From assembly GCF_003952385.1 (NCBI RefSeq), contig NZ_CP034444.1, positions 5,717,001 through 5,781,000 of the forward strand: a stretch of DNA of 64,000 nucleotides, written 5' to 3'. The notes under the pieces are model-generated. The model did not search any database. It had not been told where the DNA came from and saw only the letters and a list, made by a program, of their open reading frames with translations. The stretch is from Mesorhizobium sp. M1D.F.Ca.ET.043.01.1.1 (lineage in GTDB: Bacteria; Pseudomonadota; Alphaproteobacteria; Rhizobiales; Rhizobiaceae). Made by a program: the position numbers and the translations under genes. Positions within the stretch are counted from its first letter, which is position 1, and every line of letters begins with the position of its first letter. Shown here piece by piece: positions 36,793 to 44,958 of the stretch.

Positions 36793-36867
36793 AAAAACAA
36801 AAAAGCTGCCGTCCAGGCCTTCGCGTCCGTACATCCGGGATCGCGTGGTGACCTGAGCGGCAGCTTT
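36793..36867 (-). terminator. Conditional intrinsic terminator in the leader of the MFS-nirBD-nasA operon
   Basis: On the minus strand AAAGCTGCCG (36867-36858) pairs perfectly with CGGCAGCTTT (36811-36802), followed by a T-rich run to 36793. The loop is long and has internal pairing. It lies after the ANTAR-type hairpin and before the first codon, as expected for NasT antitermination. Confidence 0.7.
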
Positions 36868-36873
36868 GCCTGG

Positions 36874-36893
36874 GGCGCCCGCCATTGGACGCC
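36874..36893 (-). promoter_or_regulatory. ANTAR-type hexaloop hairpin (NasT target), operon copy
   Basis: GGCGTCC and GGGCGCC form a 7-bp stem (one G-U pair) closing the hexaloop AATGGC. The loop has A at position 1 and G at position 4, the known ANTAR recognition pattern. A weaker upstream hairpin (GCCC/GGGC, 36903-36916) with a six-base loop could be the first of the usual pair. The sequence is identical to the hairpin at 40427-40446. Confidence 0.72.
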
Positions 36894-36929
36894 TGTTCCG
36901 TTGCCCTGCGAGGGGCTCGACTATTTCAA

Positions 36930-36945
36930 AGCACGAAGCGTGCCA
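36930..36945 (-). promoter_or_regulatory. Sigma-54 promoter of the MFS-nirBD-nasA operon
   Basis: TGGCACG-CTTC-GTGCT has GG at 36944-36943 and GC at 36932-36931, exactly 12 bases apart. It differs from the TGGCACG-N4-TTGCT consensus at one position. The predicted transcript starts near 36919, just before the leader hairpins. Confidence 0.72.
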
Positions 36946-37064
36946 GTTTTGCGCTGATGGTGATTTTCAAGTAAAATCAATGCGGTATGCGCCCGTCGCG
37001 CCGACCGGGGCAAGCGGCGATGCGGTCAAACATTGATCAATGGGATGAGCAGGACGCATAAATT

Positions 37065-37079
37065 TTGTGCAATGCACAA
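37065..37079. promoter_or_regulatory. TTGTGCAATGCACAA palindrome, operon copy
   Basis: This 15-bp inverted repeat is centred 140 bases before the -12 element of the sigma-54 promoter, an enhancer-like distance. The same site lies 139 bases before the nrtA promoter. NtrC or another enhancer-binding protein is the natural candidate. Confidence 0.55.
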
Positions 37080-37110
37080 GAATGACGCGCAAATAATCAG
37101 GCGCGTTTCT

Positions 37111-37149
37111 GGCCATGCCATTGCCGATGATGAAGAGTTTCTCGGTCAT
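37111..37149 (-). pseudogene. Thirteen-codon remnant of nirB
   Basis: On the minus strand this segment reads MTEKLFIIGNGMA, matching the start of NirB (MTEKLVIIGNGMA) at protein and nearly at DNA level. It begins right after nrtD, where nirB would be expected to follow. After the thirteenth codon the sequence switches to a copy of the nasS 3' end and the nrtA upstream region. It therefore marks the breakpoint of a tandem duplication. The 60-codon frame that starts here and runs to 36967 is chimeric and is not a gene. Confidence 0.75.
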
Positions 37150-37153
37150 GACG

Positions 37154-37951
37154 TTACTCCGCGGCTTCGACGAAGTGGTGGCGTTCGTAGAGGAATTTCA
37201 GCACCGCCTCGCGGCAGCGCAGGAAAGTGCGATCCGACGCCAGCTCGATGCGCCGGCGCGGCCGCGCCAGCGGCACCGAAAGCACGTCGCCGATGGTTGC
37301 CGCCGGGCCGTTGGTCATCATCACGATGCGGTCGGAGAGCAGCACCGCCTCGTCGACGTCGTGGGTGATCATGATCATCGTCGAGCCCAGCCGCGAATGA
37401 ATGTCCATCACCGCGTCCTGGAGGTGGGCGCGAGTGAGCGCGTCGAGCGCGCCAAACGGCTCGTCGAGAAGCAGGATCTTCGGCTCCATGGCTAGCGCGC
37501 GCGCGATGCCGACGCGCTGCTTCATGCCGCCGGAAATCTCTGCCGGGCGCTTGTTCCTTGCATGCGCCATCTGCACGAGGTCGAGGTTGCGCATGATCCA
37601 GTGATGCCGCTCGGCCTTGCCCTTGCTGCGGCCGAAGACTTTCGACACCGCAAGGTTGACGTTCTCGTAGACGGTGAGCCAGGGCAGCAGCGAGTGGTTC
37701 TGGAACACCACGGCGCGCTCCGGTCCGGGGCTGTCGACCTCCTTGTCCTCGAGCAGCACGGCGCCCGAGGAAACCTTGGTCAGGCCGGCGATCAGGTTGA
37801 GCAAGGTCGACTTGCCGCAGCCGGAATGGCCGATGATGGAGACGAATTCGCCCTTGTCGATGGTGAGCCTGATGTCCTTCAGCACCTCGCTGACCTGGCC
37901 GCCGCGGGTGAAGGATTTGTCGATATGGTCGAGCTTCAGATAGGCCGTCAT
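37154..37951 (-). CDS. nrtD: Nitrate ABC transporter ATP-binding protein
   Basis: The 265-aa ATPase has Walker A GHSGCGKST, the signature region ISGGMKQRVGIARAL and Walker B ILLLDEPFGALD followed by MIMITHDVDEA. It belongs to the nitrate/sulfonate/taurine group. With NrtA and NrtB it imports nitrate. It is a single-domain NrtD-type ATPase rather than the cyanobacterial NrtC with a fused sensor. ATG 37949-37951 has GAGGAG upstream, 10 bases after the nrtB stop. The nirB remnant begins just past its stop. Confidence 0.92.
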   Translation of the reverse strand: MTAYLKLDHIDKSFTRGGQVSEVLKDIRLTIDKGEFVSIIGHSGCGKSTLLNLIAGLTKVSSGAVLLEDKEVDSPGPERAVVFQNHSLLPWLTVYENVNLAVSKVFGRSKGKAERHHWIMRNLDLVQMAHARNKRPAEISGGMKQRVGIARALAMEPKILLLDEPFGALDALTRAHLQDAVMDIHSRLGSTMIMITHDVDEAVLLSDRIVMMTNGPAATIGDVLSVPLARPRRRIELASDRTFLRCREAVLKFLYERHHFVEAAE

Positions 37952-37961
37952 GGCGCTCTCC

Positions 37962-38852
37962 TCACTTTGCCGTGGTGCCGCGGGTGACGAAGGCGCCGAC
38001 CGCCGCGACCAGGCGGTCAAGGCAGAAGCCGGTGACGCCGATATAGGCGAGCGCGACGATGATGTCGGGCAGCCGCGAGGAATTCCACGCGTCCCAGATG
38101 AAGAAGCCGATGCCGACGCCACCGGTCAGCATCTCGGCGGCGACGATGGCCAGCCAGGAGAGCCCGATGCCGATCCTCAAGCCGGTGAAGATGTAGGGCG
38201 CGGCGGCCGGCACCATGATCTTGAAGAAGAACTCCAACTGGTTGAGCCGCAAGATGCGGGCGACGTTGCGGTAGTCCTCGGGGATGTTGCGCACGCCGAC
38301 GGCGGTGTTGATGATCACTGGCCATATCGAGGTGATGAAGATCACGAACAGCGCCGACGGATTGGAGTCGCGGAAGGCGGCGAGCGACAGCGGCAGCCAG
38401 GCGAGCGGCGGCACCGTGCGTAGGATCTGGAACACCGGGTCGAGGCCGCGCATCGCCCAGACCGACTGGCCGACGAGCGCGCCCAGGGCCACGCCGACGA
38501 CCGCCGCCATGCCGAAGCCGATGGCGACGCGCTGCAGCGAGATCAGCACCCGCCAAGCAAGGCCGATATCCTGCGGGCCGTTGTCGAAGAACGGATGCGC
38601 GATCAGGTCATAGGCCTCGTTCCACACCTGGCTCGGCGGCGGCAGGCTGGCGGTGGGCGACGAGCAGGCCACCTGCCAGACGACGAGCAGGATGGCGATG
38701 ACGACGGCCGGCGGGATGAGCGCCGTCGCCATTCGGCCGGCGATGGCAGGCACATCGATGCGGCGCCCTGCCTTGGCGGTGAAGGCGATTACCTTGCCGG
38801 GCTTTGCCGGAAATGCCTTCACCTTGGTGTCCTCGATGGTTTGGATGGACAT
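37962..38852 (-). CDS. nrtB: Nitrate ABC transporter permease
   Basis: The 296-aa inner-membrane protein has a cytoplasmic N-terminus of about 45 residues, then six predicted spans, starting ALIPPAVVIAILLVVWQV. It has the EAA-type loop of binding-protein-dependent permeases (RILRLNQLEFFFKIMVPAAAP). Sequences such as FQILRTVPPLAWLPLSL are typical of the NrtB/SsuC/TauC group. It lies between nrtA and nrtD. ATG 38850-38852 was chosen because the longer frame overlaps nrtA and is not protein-like. Confidence 0.93.
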   Translation of the reverse strand: MSIQTIEDTKVKAFPAKPGKVIAFTAKAGRRIDVPAIAGRMATALIPPAVVIAILLVVWQVACSSPTASLPPPSQVWNEAYDLIAHPFFDNGPQDIGLAWRVLISLQRVAIGFGMAAVVGVALGALVGQSVWAMRGLDPVFQILRTVPPLAWLPLSLAAFRDSNPSALFVIFITSIWPVIINTAVGVRNIPEDYRNVARILRLNQLEFFFKIMVPAAAPYIFTGLRIGIGLSWLAIVAAEMLTGGVGIGFFIWDAWNSSRLPDIIVALAYIGVTGFCLDRLVAAVGAFVTRGTTAK

Positions 38853-38971
38853 GTCTTCGCAAAACTCCGTGGGCAGGTCCTGGCGACAAACGGCGCATCG
38901 CGCCGTTTGCGCCTGGGTTGCGCTGGCGACGACGGCGCGAAGGCGCCGTCGCGCTTTGGCGCCGTTTGCGC

Positions 38972-40288
38972 TTAGGCCGATGCCTTGATCTTCAGGCTGT
39001 CGAGATAGGCGGACGGGTTGGCCGGATCGAAGGTCTTGCCGTCGAAGAAGGTCTCGACGCCGCGCGAGGAGGAGGCCGGGATGTCGCTTGCAGCGACACC
39101 CAGATCCTTCGCCGCCTCGCGCCAGAGGTCCTCGCGGTTGACCTGGTCGACCAGCGCCTTGACGTCGGTGGTCGGAGCGAATTTGCCCCAACGGATGTTC
39201 TCGGCAAGGAACCAGCTGTCATGGCTCTTGAAGGGATAGGAAACCCCACCCTTCCAGAACTTCATGTAGAGGTCGGTTCCCTTGGCGACGCGGTCGTTGC
39301 CGTAGTTGATGTCGCCCTTGAGGCGGCCGATGATGTCGGCGGCGGGCACGTTCATCCATTGCCGCTTGCCGATGATCGAGGCCATCTCCTCCTTGTTTTC
39401 CATGGCATCGCACCATTGCTGGGCTTCCATCACCGCCATCAGGATCGCCTTGGTGGCGTTGGGGTGTTTCTCGATGAATGCGGCGCGCAGCCCGAGCGCC
39501 TTTTCCGGATGGCCCTTCCACAACTCGCCCGTGGTGGCGGCGGTGAAGCCGATGCCCTGGTGGACGAGCTGTTCGTTCCACGGCTCGCCGACGCAGAACA
39601 CGTCCATGTTGCCGACCTTCATGTTGGCCACCATCTGCGGCGGCGGCACGACGATGGTCGAGACGTCCTTGTCGGGATCGATGCCGCCGGCGGCGAGCCA
39701 GTAGCGTATCCAGAGGTCATGCGTGCCGCCCGGAAAGGTCATGGCGGCCTTGACCTCCTTGCCGGCGGCCTTCTTGGCGGCGAAGACCTCCTTGAGCTTG
39801 GAGGCGTCGAGACCGACGCCGGTGGCGGCATATTCCTGCGCCACCGAAATGCCCTGGCAGTCGTAGTTCAGCCGGGCAACGATCGCCATCGGCAGCGGCT
39901 GCTTGTTCTGCGTCACCTTGCCGGTGTGCATGAGATAGGGCATCGGCGTCAGGATGTGGGCGCCGTCGATGCCGTTGGCTTCGCCGCCGAGCACCAGATT
40001 GTCGCGCGTCGCGCCCCAGGAGGCCTGCTTCAGCACCTCGACATCGGGCATGCCGTATTTGGCGAACAGACCTGTCTCCTTGGCAATCATCAGCGGCGCA
40101 GCGTCGGTCAGCGCGATGAAGCCGAGCTTGGCGCCAGTCACCTCGGGTGCAGCCGTGGCGGCATAGGCCCCCGAGGGGAGGAGCTTGCGAGCCGCCACGA
40201 ACAGCCCCGCCGTCAGCGCACCCCTGGCGAGGAAATCGCGACGCGTCATGCCCTTGAGTGCCGTTCCAGTTCCGATCCGTTTCGTCAT
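38972..40288 (-). CDS. nrtA: Nitrate ABC transporter substrate-binding protein
   Basis: The 438-aa protein carries a Tat signal (MTRRDFLARGALTAGLF, arginines 16-17) and belongs to the NrtA/CmpA nitrate- and bicarbonate-binding family. Family features include AKLGFIALTDAAPLMIAKE, the MTFPGGTHDLWIRYWL region and VFCVGEPWNEQLV. It captures nitrate in the periplasm for NrtB/NrtD. I chose the second of two ATGs (40286-40288) because GGAG sits six bases before it, as in the duplicated 54-codon copy. Its leader holds the ANTAR hairpin and terminator. Confidence 0.94.
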   Translation of the reverse strand: MTKRIGTGTALKGMTRRDFLARGALTAGLFVAARKLLPSGAYAATAAPEVTGAKLGFIALTDAAPLMIAKETGLFAKYGMPDVEVLKQASWGATRDNLVLGGEANGIDGAHILTPMPYLMHTGKVTQNKQPLPMAIVARLNYDCQGISVAQEYAATGVGLDASKLKEVFAAKKAAGKEVKAAMTFPGGTHDLWIRYWLAAGGIDPDKDVSTIVVPPPQMVANMKVGNMDVFCVGEPWNEQLVHQGIGFTAATTGELWKGHPEKALGLRAAFIEKHPNATKAILMAVMEAQQWCDAMENKEEMASIIGKRQWMNVPAADIIGRLKGDINYGNDRVAKGTDLYMKFWKGGVSYPFKSHDSWFLAENIRWGKFAPTTDVKALVDQVNREDLWREAAKDLGVAASDIPASSSRGVETFFDGKTFDPANPSAYLDSLKIKASA

Positions 40289-40345
40289 CGTCATCTCCCG
40301 TTGAGGCGCTGCTTGGGATCAGCGCCGTCGATTGCGTGTTCGGTC

Positions 40346-40420
40346 AAAACAAAAAAGCCACCGGGCAGGCCGCGCGCGTCCGTCCATCCGGGATCGCGCG
40401 TTGACCTGAGCGGCAGCTTT
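40346..40420 (-). terminator. Conditional intrinsic terminator in the nrtA leader
   Basis: AAAGCTGCCG (40420-40411) pairs with CGGTGGCTTT (40363-40354) with two G-U pairs, followed by TTTTTTGTTTT on the minus strand. Position and structure match the copy at 36793-36867, and base changes in the stem keep it paired. Confidence 0.7.
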
Positions 40421-40426
40421 GCCTGT

Positions 40427-40446
40427 GGCGCCCGCCATTGGACGCC
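40427..40446 (-). promoter_or_regulatory. ANTAR-type hexaloop hairpin (NasT target), nrtA copy
   Basis: This has the same 7-bp stem (GGCGTCC/GGGCGCC) and hexaloop AATGGC (A1, G4) as the operon copy. An upstream mini-hairpin GCTC/GAGC (40456-40468) has a five-base loop. The terminator follows within 10 bases, so NasT binding could prevent termination when nitrate is present. Confidence 0.72.
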
Positions 40447-40481
40447 TTTTCCGTGGCTCGCGAAGAGCTTGTTTGTTACGA

Positions 40482-40497
40482 AGCAGGAACCGTGCCA
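40482..40497 (-). promoter_or_regulatory. Sigma-54 promoter of nrtABD
   Basis: TGGCACG-GTTC-CTGCT has GG at 40496-40495 and GC at 40484-40483, 12 bases apart, with one mismatch to the consensus. The predicted start is near 40471. The gap between nasS and nrtA (40289-40647) contains no gene other than these control elements. Confidence 0.72.
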
Positions 40498-40615
40498 GTT
40501 TCGGGCGTTGCTAATAACATCAATGAAATCAATTATATGCTGTGATGCCCAGCGCGTCCGCCCGCAAAGCGCGCAGGCCAAAGAATGTTCATTGGCGCAA
40601 ACGCGCGCATAATTA

Positions 40616-40630
40616 TTGTGCAATGCACAA
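40616..40630. promoter_or_regulatory. TTGTGCAATGCACAA palindrome, nrtA copy
   Basis: Identical to the site at 37065-37079 and centred 139 bases before the -12 element. It lies 18 bases beyond the nasS stop. A partial copy (TTGTGCAATGC) lies at 42507-42517 before nasT. Confidence 0.55.
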
Positions 40631-40647
40631 GATTGGCGCGAAAATAA

Positions 40648-41880
40648 TCAGGCCGGTTGCTGGCCGGCGATGTATGCATCTATCCGGTCGGGATCGAAGG
40701 TCTGGCCGTCGAAGAAACCATCGGGTCCAAGGACAAGGCTTGCACCGGCCGAACCGACCGGGGTCGCGACCTTCAGCGCGCCTTCGACCTTGGCATTGGC
40801 GCCGGGCAGGGCGACCCCAAGCGGCTTCAGCGCCGAGCGGTAGAGGTCGGGCCGATAGCAGTCGCGGGCGATGGCCAGGTTCTCGGGCGTGTGCGCCAAC
40901 TGCCCCCAGCGCACCATCTGCGTGTAGAACCAGAGCGCATGGCTCTTCCAGGGAAAGTTCGCGGCCTTGTCGAAGGGCACGAAGAAATCCTCGACCGTCC
41001 GCTCCACGCCGCCGCCGAGCTCGAGATGTCCGGTAAGGACCGGCATCTGGATTTTCGTCGGCTGGCCGAGGAAGCGGGCGTCCGCCATCAGCGCCGCCAG
41101 CTCGCCGCGGTTCTGCGCAGCCTGGCACCAGCGGGCGGCATGATGCAGCGCCCTCAGTAGCGCCGCCAGCGCGTCCGGGTTCTCCTCGGCCCACGCCTTG
41201 CGCACGCCGATGACCTTTTCGGGGCTGTTGCGCCAGAGCAGCGCCTTGACGGTGACGATGTGGCCGGTGCCGGCAGCGACGGCAGCGCTGTTCCAGGGCT
41301 CGCCGACACAATAGCCATCGATGCGCCCGGCGGCGAGCGCGTCGGCCATGAAGGGCGGCGGCACGATGACGATCTCGATGTCGCGATCGGGGTCGACGCC
41401 GCAGGCGGCGAGCCAATAGCGCAGCTCGTAGTTGTGCCCGGAATGCGGATGCACGACGGCGAAGCGCAGCGGCTCGCGGCGGCCGGCCGTCCGCTCGCGG
41501 ATCAGCGCGCCGAGCGCTGCCCCGGCACGCGCCGGGTCGAGGTCCGGCGCGGCGCCATGCGCCGCCATGCCTTGCCACACCGCGTTGGAGACGGTGACGC
41601 AGTTGCCGCCGAGCCCGAGCGAGAAGGGCACGATGGTTTCCGAGGCAAGCGGCGTGAGGCCGAGGCTGCAGGCGAGCGGCATCGGTCCCAGCATATGGGC
41701 GACATCGAAATGGCCGATGGCGATGCGGTCGCGGATGTTGGCCCAGGAGGTCTCGCGATGCAGCTTGAGCTCGATGCCCTCGCGGGCGGCAAAGCCCATC
41801 TCGCTGGCCACCACCAGGACGGCGCTGTCGAAGAGCGGCATGAAGCCGGCGGTGATCTGGTGCGCGGCAGTCATGCTCAT
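40648..41880 (-). CDS. nasS: Cytoplasmic nitrate sensor of the NasS type
   Basis: The 410-aa protein is homologous to NrtA (HSGHNYELRYWLAACGVDPD, DGYCVGEPWNSAAV, FYTQMVRWGQL) but has no signal peptide, as expected for NasS. In characterised systems NasS holds NasT inactive and releases it when nitrate or nitrite binds. The gene overlaps nasT by 4 bases (ATGA), which implies coupled synthesis of the two partners. NasS regulates the two leaders downstream at 40427 and 36874. Confidence 0.92.
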   Translation of the reverse strand: MSMTAAHQITAGFMPLFDSAVLVVASEMGFAAREGIELKLHRETSWANIRDRIAIGHFDVAHMLGPMPLACSLGLTPLASETIVPFSLGLGGNCVTVSNAVWQGMAAHGAAPDLDPARAGAALGALIRERTAGRREPLRFAVVHPHSGHNYELRYWLAACGVDPDRDIEIVIVPPPFMADALAAGRIDGYCVGEPWNSAAVAAGTGHIVTVKALLWRNSPEKVIGVRKAWAEENPDALAALLRALHHAARWCQAAQNRGELAALMADARFLGQPTKIQMPVLTGHLELGGGVERTVEDFFVPFDKAANFPWKSHALWFYTQMVRWGQLAHTPENLAIARDCYRPDLYRSALKPLGVALPGANAKVEGALKVATPVGSAGASLVLGPDGFFDGQTFDPDRIDAYIAGQQPA

Positions 41881-42479
41881 TCGCCCTCCAGCGGACCCAG
41901 CAGCCCCGCCGCGGTCACCAGGCTCTGGGCGATCTCGGCGATCTTGCGGTTCTGGTTCATCGCGGTCTTGCGCAGAAGCGCGTAGGCAGCCTCCTCGCTC
42001 AAGCCGCGCGACTTCATCAATATGCCCTTGGCCCGGTCGATGACCTTGCGGTTCTCGAGCTCGCTGCGCGCTTCCTCCAGTTCGCGCGCCATGCGCGAAA
42101 AGGCGTTGAAGCGGCTGATCGCCATGTCGAGGATCGGCTTGATGCGTTCCTTCTTCAGCCCATCGACGACATAGGCGGATACGCCGGCTTCGACGGCCGC
42201 CTCGATCGAGGCCTGGTCGGAGCGGTCGACGAACATGGCGATCGGCCGTTTCACCGCGCGCGAAAGCTGGAACATGTTCTCCAGCATGTCGCGGTTTGGA
42301 TTTTCGAGATCGATGACGATGACATCCGGCTCGATCTCGGCGATCCGCCTGGCGATGCCGGCGACGTCATGGACCACGGTGACGTGGCGATGGCCGGCGT
42401 CCCGCAATCCGGCCTCGATGATCGAGGCGCGGATGCGGTTCTCGTCGATAACAAGGATGGTCAACGAACCGGCGGACAT
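41877..42479 (-). CDS. nasT: ANTAR-domain antitermination response regulator
   Basis: The 200-aa protein has an N-terminal receiver-like domain (LTILVIDENRIRASIIEAGL, VIVIDLENPNRDML, MFVDRSDQ) and a C-terminal ANTAR domain of about 55 residues (ENRKVIDRAKGILMKSRGLS, EEAAYALLRKTAMNQNRKI). ANTAR proteins bind paired hexaloop hairpins in leader RNA and block terminator formation. Two matching leaders are present in the window, before nrtA and before the MFS-nirBD-nasA operon. Activity is probably set by NasS rather than by phosphorylation. Confidence 0.94.
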   Translation of the reverse strand: MSAGSLTILVIDENRIRASIIEAGLRDAGHRHVTVVHDVAGIARRIAEIEPDVIVIDLENPNRDMLENMFQLSRAVKRPIAMFVDRSDQASIEAAVEAGVSAYVVDGLKKERIKPILDMAISRFNAFSRMARELEEARSELENRKVIDRAKGILMKSRGLSEEAAYALLRKTAMNQNRKIAEIAQSLVTAAGLLGPLEGE

Positions 42480-42759
42480 GCGCCCTATTGTGCAGCCGGA
42501 CCGGAATTGTGCAATGCGGCAGCGTGATCCGAAGCGAACTTTCCAAGGCTCATGGGCCGTTGGCCAACCCCCTCATGTTCGAGGCGGCTAATTTCTCGAA
42601 CTCCGTCCTTCGCTGGCCCAAAATGGTCAAAAACGTATCAGTCGGCGTGGCGTGACGAGGTGGCGGCAGTCCTTGGCCGCCGTTATCCTGACCCTAGATG
42701 AGCCAAACAAACGGCCGCGGTTCGAAGGCTGAAACACCCGACAGCCTCCGGGAGGAAGC

Positions 42760-43638
42760 ATGGGACCCGATCTGGAAGTCATACAGATAAGGCCTGGCGA
42801 GTCATTCGCGGTGAATTGGCACGGCTATCCGTACCATACGGTGCGCTGGCATTTTCATCCCGAATACGAACTGCACCAGATCGCCGCGACTACGGGCCGC
42901 TATTTCGTCGGCGACTTCATCGGCGAGTTCGAGACCGGCAATCTGGTGCTCACCGGTCCGAACCTGCCGCACAACTGGATCAGCGAGGTTCCGGAGTCCG
43001 TTCCCCTGCGCTGCAGGCTGATCCAGTTCAGCGAGGAATTCATCGGCGGCGCGATCTCGACCTTTCCCGAGCTTGGCGCCGTTTCCCCGCTGCTCGACCT
43101 TTCGCGGCGCGGCGTCCTGTTCGGCAAGAGCGTGAGCAGGGAGGTCATGCCGTTGCTGGCGGAGATCACGCATGCATACGGCGTGCATCGGATCAGCCTG
43201 TTCATGTCGATCATGGAAGCGCTGAGCCGCGAGACTTCGCCGCGCGTGCTCGCCAGCGAAAACTATCTGCCGGATCCGTCGGGATATGTGTCGGCCGGCA
43301 TGAACCAGGCGCTCGCCTATATCCGCGAGAACCTGACCCAGCAATTCAACGAAGGCGACCTCGCCGCGATCGCAGGACAGACGCCGAGCGCCTTCTCGCG
43401 CTCGTTCCGCAAGCACACCGGCATGTCAGTGCTACAATACATCAAGCGCCTGCGCATCAACCTCGCCTGTCAGATCCTGATGAGCAACGAAGAGGCGCAG
43501 ATTTCGGACATCTGCTTCGAGGTCGGCTTCAACAACCTGTCCAACTTCAACCGCCAGTTCCTGGCCGAGAAAGGCATGCCGCCATCGCAGTTCAGACGAT
43601 TGGTTGCGGACAATTTCGCGGCCGCGCGCGCCGCATAG
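42760..43638 (+). CDS. AraC-family transcriptional regulator of the sugar/polyol operon
   Basis: The 292-aa regulator has an N-terminal cupin-like sensing domain (VRWHFHPEYELHQIAATTGR, GPNLPHNWISE) and a C-terminal AraC double helix-turn-helix (EGDLAAIAGQTPSAFSRSF, ISDICFEVGFNNLSNFNRQF). ATG 42760 has CGGGAGGAAG before it. It lies directly upstream of the sugar ABC transporter and SDR genes on the same strand and probably activates them in the presence of the substrate. The 280-base gap behind it separates it from nasT. Confidence 0.9.
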   Translation: MGPDLEVIQIRPGESFAVNWHGYPYHTVRWHFHPEYELHQIAATTGRYFVGDFIGEFETGNLVLTGPNLPHNWISEVPESVPLRCRLIQFSEEFIGGAISTFPELGAVSPLLDLSRRGVLFGKSVSREVMPLLAEITHAYGVHRISLFMSIMEALSRETSPRVLASENYLPDPSGYVSAGMNQALAYIRENLTQQFNEGDLAAIAGQTPSAFSRSFRKHTGMSVLQYIKRLRINLACQILMSNEEAQISDICFEVGFNNLSNFNRQFLAEKGMPPSQFRRLVADNFAAARAA

Positions 43639-43852
43639 AAAGGAGTTCGGGAGGAAAAACAAGCCTTAAACAAGAGTCAAGATCAAACGGTGGATCGCGC
43701 AAGCGAACCAGCGACGGATGAGTATTGCCTCGTGTCATGCCAGCGGGAGGAAGCCGTGAGGCTGCTGCACGAGTTCGTTAGACTTCCGATCGGACAGCGC
43801 AAGCAGACATCGGGGGTCCGTTACACCAAACAACGGGAATGGAGAAGACCTT

Positions 43853-44920
43853 ATGTCCAGATACATGTCCAGACTGACTGCGGCCGCGTTGGCCGTCTCA
43901 GGCCTTGCACTCGGCGCGACGTTCGCCAATGCGCAGGATATCGCCGGCTCCACGGTCGCGTTCCTAATGCCCGACCAGGGCTCGACGCGCTACGAGGAGC
44001 ACGATCATCCAGGTTTCGTCGCCGAAATGAAGAAGCTCTGCGACAGCTGCAAGGTGCTCTACCTCAACGCCGACGCCGACGTCACCAAGCAGCAACAGCA
44101 GTTCAACTCGGTCATCACCCAGGGCGCCAAGGTGGTCGTGCTCGACCCGGTGGACTCCGCTGCGGCGGCCTCGCTGGTGCACAACGCGCAGGCGCAAGGG
44201 GTCAAGGTCATCGCCTATGACCGTCCGATTCCCACCGCCAAGGCCGATTTCTACGTTTCGTTCGACAACAAGGCCATCGGCAAGGCGATCGCCGCCTCGC
44301 TGGTCGAGCATCTCAAGGCCAAGGGCGTGTCGAGCGACGGCGATGTCGGCGTGCTGCAGATCAACGGCTCTCCGACCGACGCGGCGGCGGGCCTGATCAA
44401 GGACGGTATCCATGAAGGCCTCAAGACCGGCAGCTACAAGACGCTCGCCGAGTTCGACACGCCGAACTGGGCGCCGTCGAATGCCCAGCAATGGGCGGCG
44501 GGGCAGATCTCGCGCTTCAGCACCAAGATCGTCGGCGTGGTCGCCGCCAATGACGGCACGGGCGGCGGCGCCATCGCCGCGTTCAAGGCCGCCGGCGTCG
44601 ATCCGGTGCCGACGGTGACGGGCAACGACGCCACGATCGCCGCCCTGCAGCTCATCATTGCCGGCGACCAGTACAACACTATCTCCAAGCCGAGCGAAAT
44701 CGTCGCCGCGGCCGCGGCAAACGTTGCGGTGCAGCTTCTCAAAGGCGAGACTCCGAAAGCCGAGACGACACTCTACGACACGCCTTCGCAGTTGTTCGTG
44801 CCGGCGGTGGTGACGCAGGAGAACCTTAAGGCCGAGATCATCGACAAGAAGATCCAGACCGCCGCCCAGCTCTGCACCGACCGCTACGCCGAAGGCTGCA
44901 AGAAGCTCGGCATTGAATAA
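43853..44920 (+). CDS. Sugar ABC transporter substrate-binding protein
   Basis: The 355-aa protein has a signal peptide (RLTAAALAVSGLALGATFANA, cleavage after NAQ or NA) and the type I periplasmic-binding fold of the RbsB/XylF group. Typical stretches are STVAFLMPDQGSTRYEEHD, KVVVLDPVDSAAAASLV, VIAYDRPIPTAKADFYVSFD and VVAANDGTGGGAIAAF. It binds a monosaccharide or polyol in the periplasm. Together with the SDR dehydrogenases downstream, a pentitol or hexitol such as ribitol, arabinitol or sorbitol is likely, but the ligand is not proven. GGAGAAG precedes the start. Confidence 0.9.
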   Translation: MSRYMSRLTAAALAVSGLALGATFANAQDIAGSTVAFLMPDQGSTRYEEHDHPGFVAEMKKLCDSCKVLYLNADADVTKQQQQFNSVITQGAKVVVLDPVDSAAAASLVHNAQAQGVKVIAYDRPIPTAKADFYVSFDNKAIGKAIAASLVEHLKAKGVSSDGDVGVLQINGSPTDAAAGLIKDGIHEGLKTGSYKTLAEFDTPNWAPSNAQQWAAGQISRFSTKIVGVVAANDGTGGGAIAAFKAAGVDPVPTVTGNDATIAALQLIIAGDQYNTISKPSEIVAAAAANVAVQLLKGETPKAETTLYDTPSQLFVPAVVTQENLKAEIIDKKIQTAAQLCTDRYAEGCKKLGIE

Positions 44921-44958
44921 GGAGCGAAACGGCGCAAGCCGCATCGTCTCCAGGAGCA

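Noticed and set aside
36967..37149. Possible 60-aa gene starting MTEKLFIIGNG
   Set aside because: Only the first 13 codons match nirB; the remainder is non-coding promoter-type sequence copied from upstream of nrtA, so it is a chimeric remnant.
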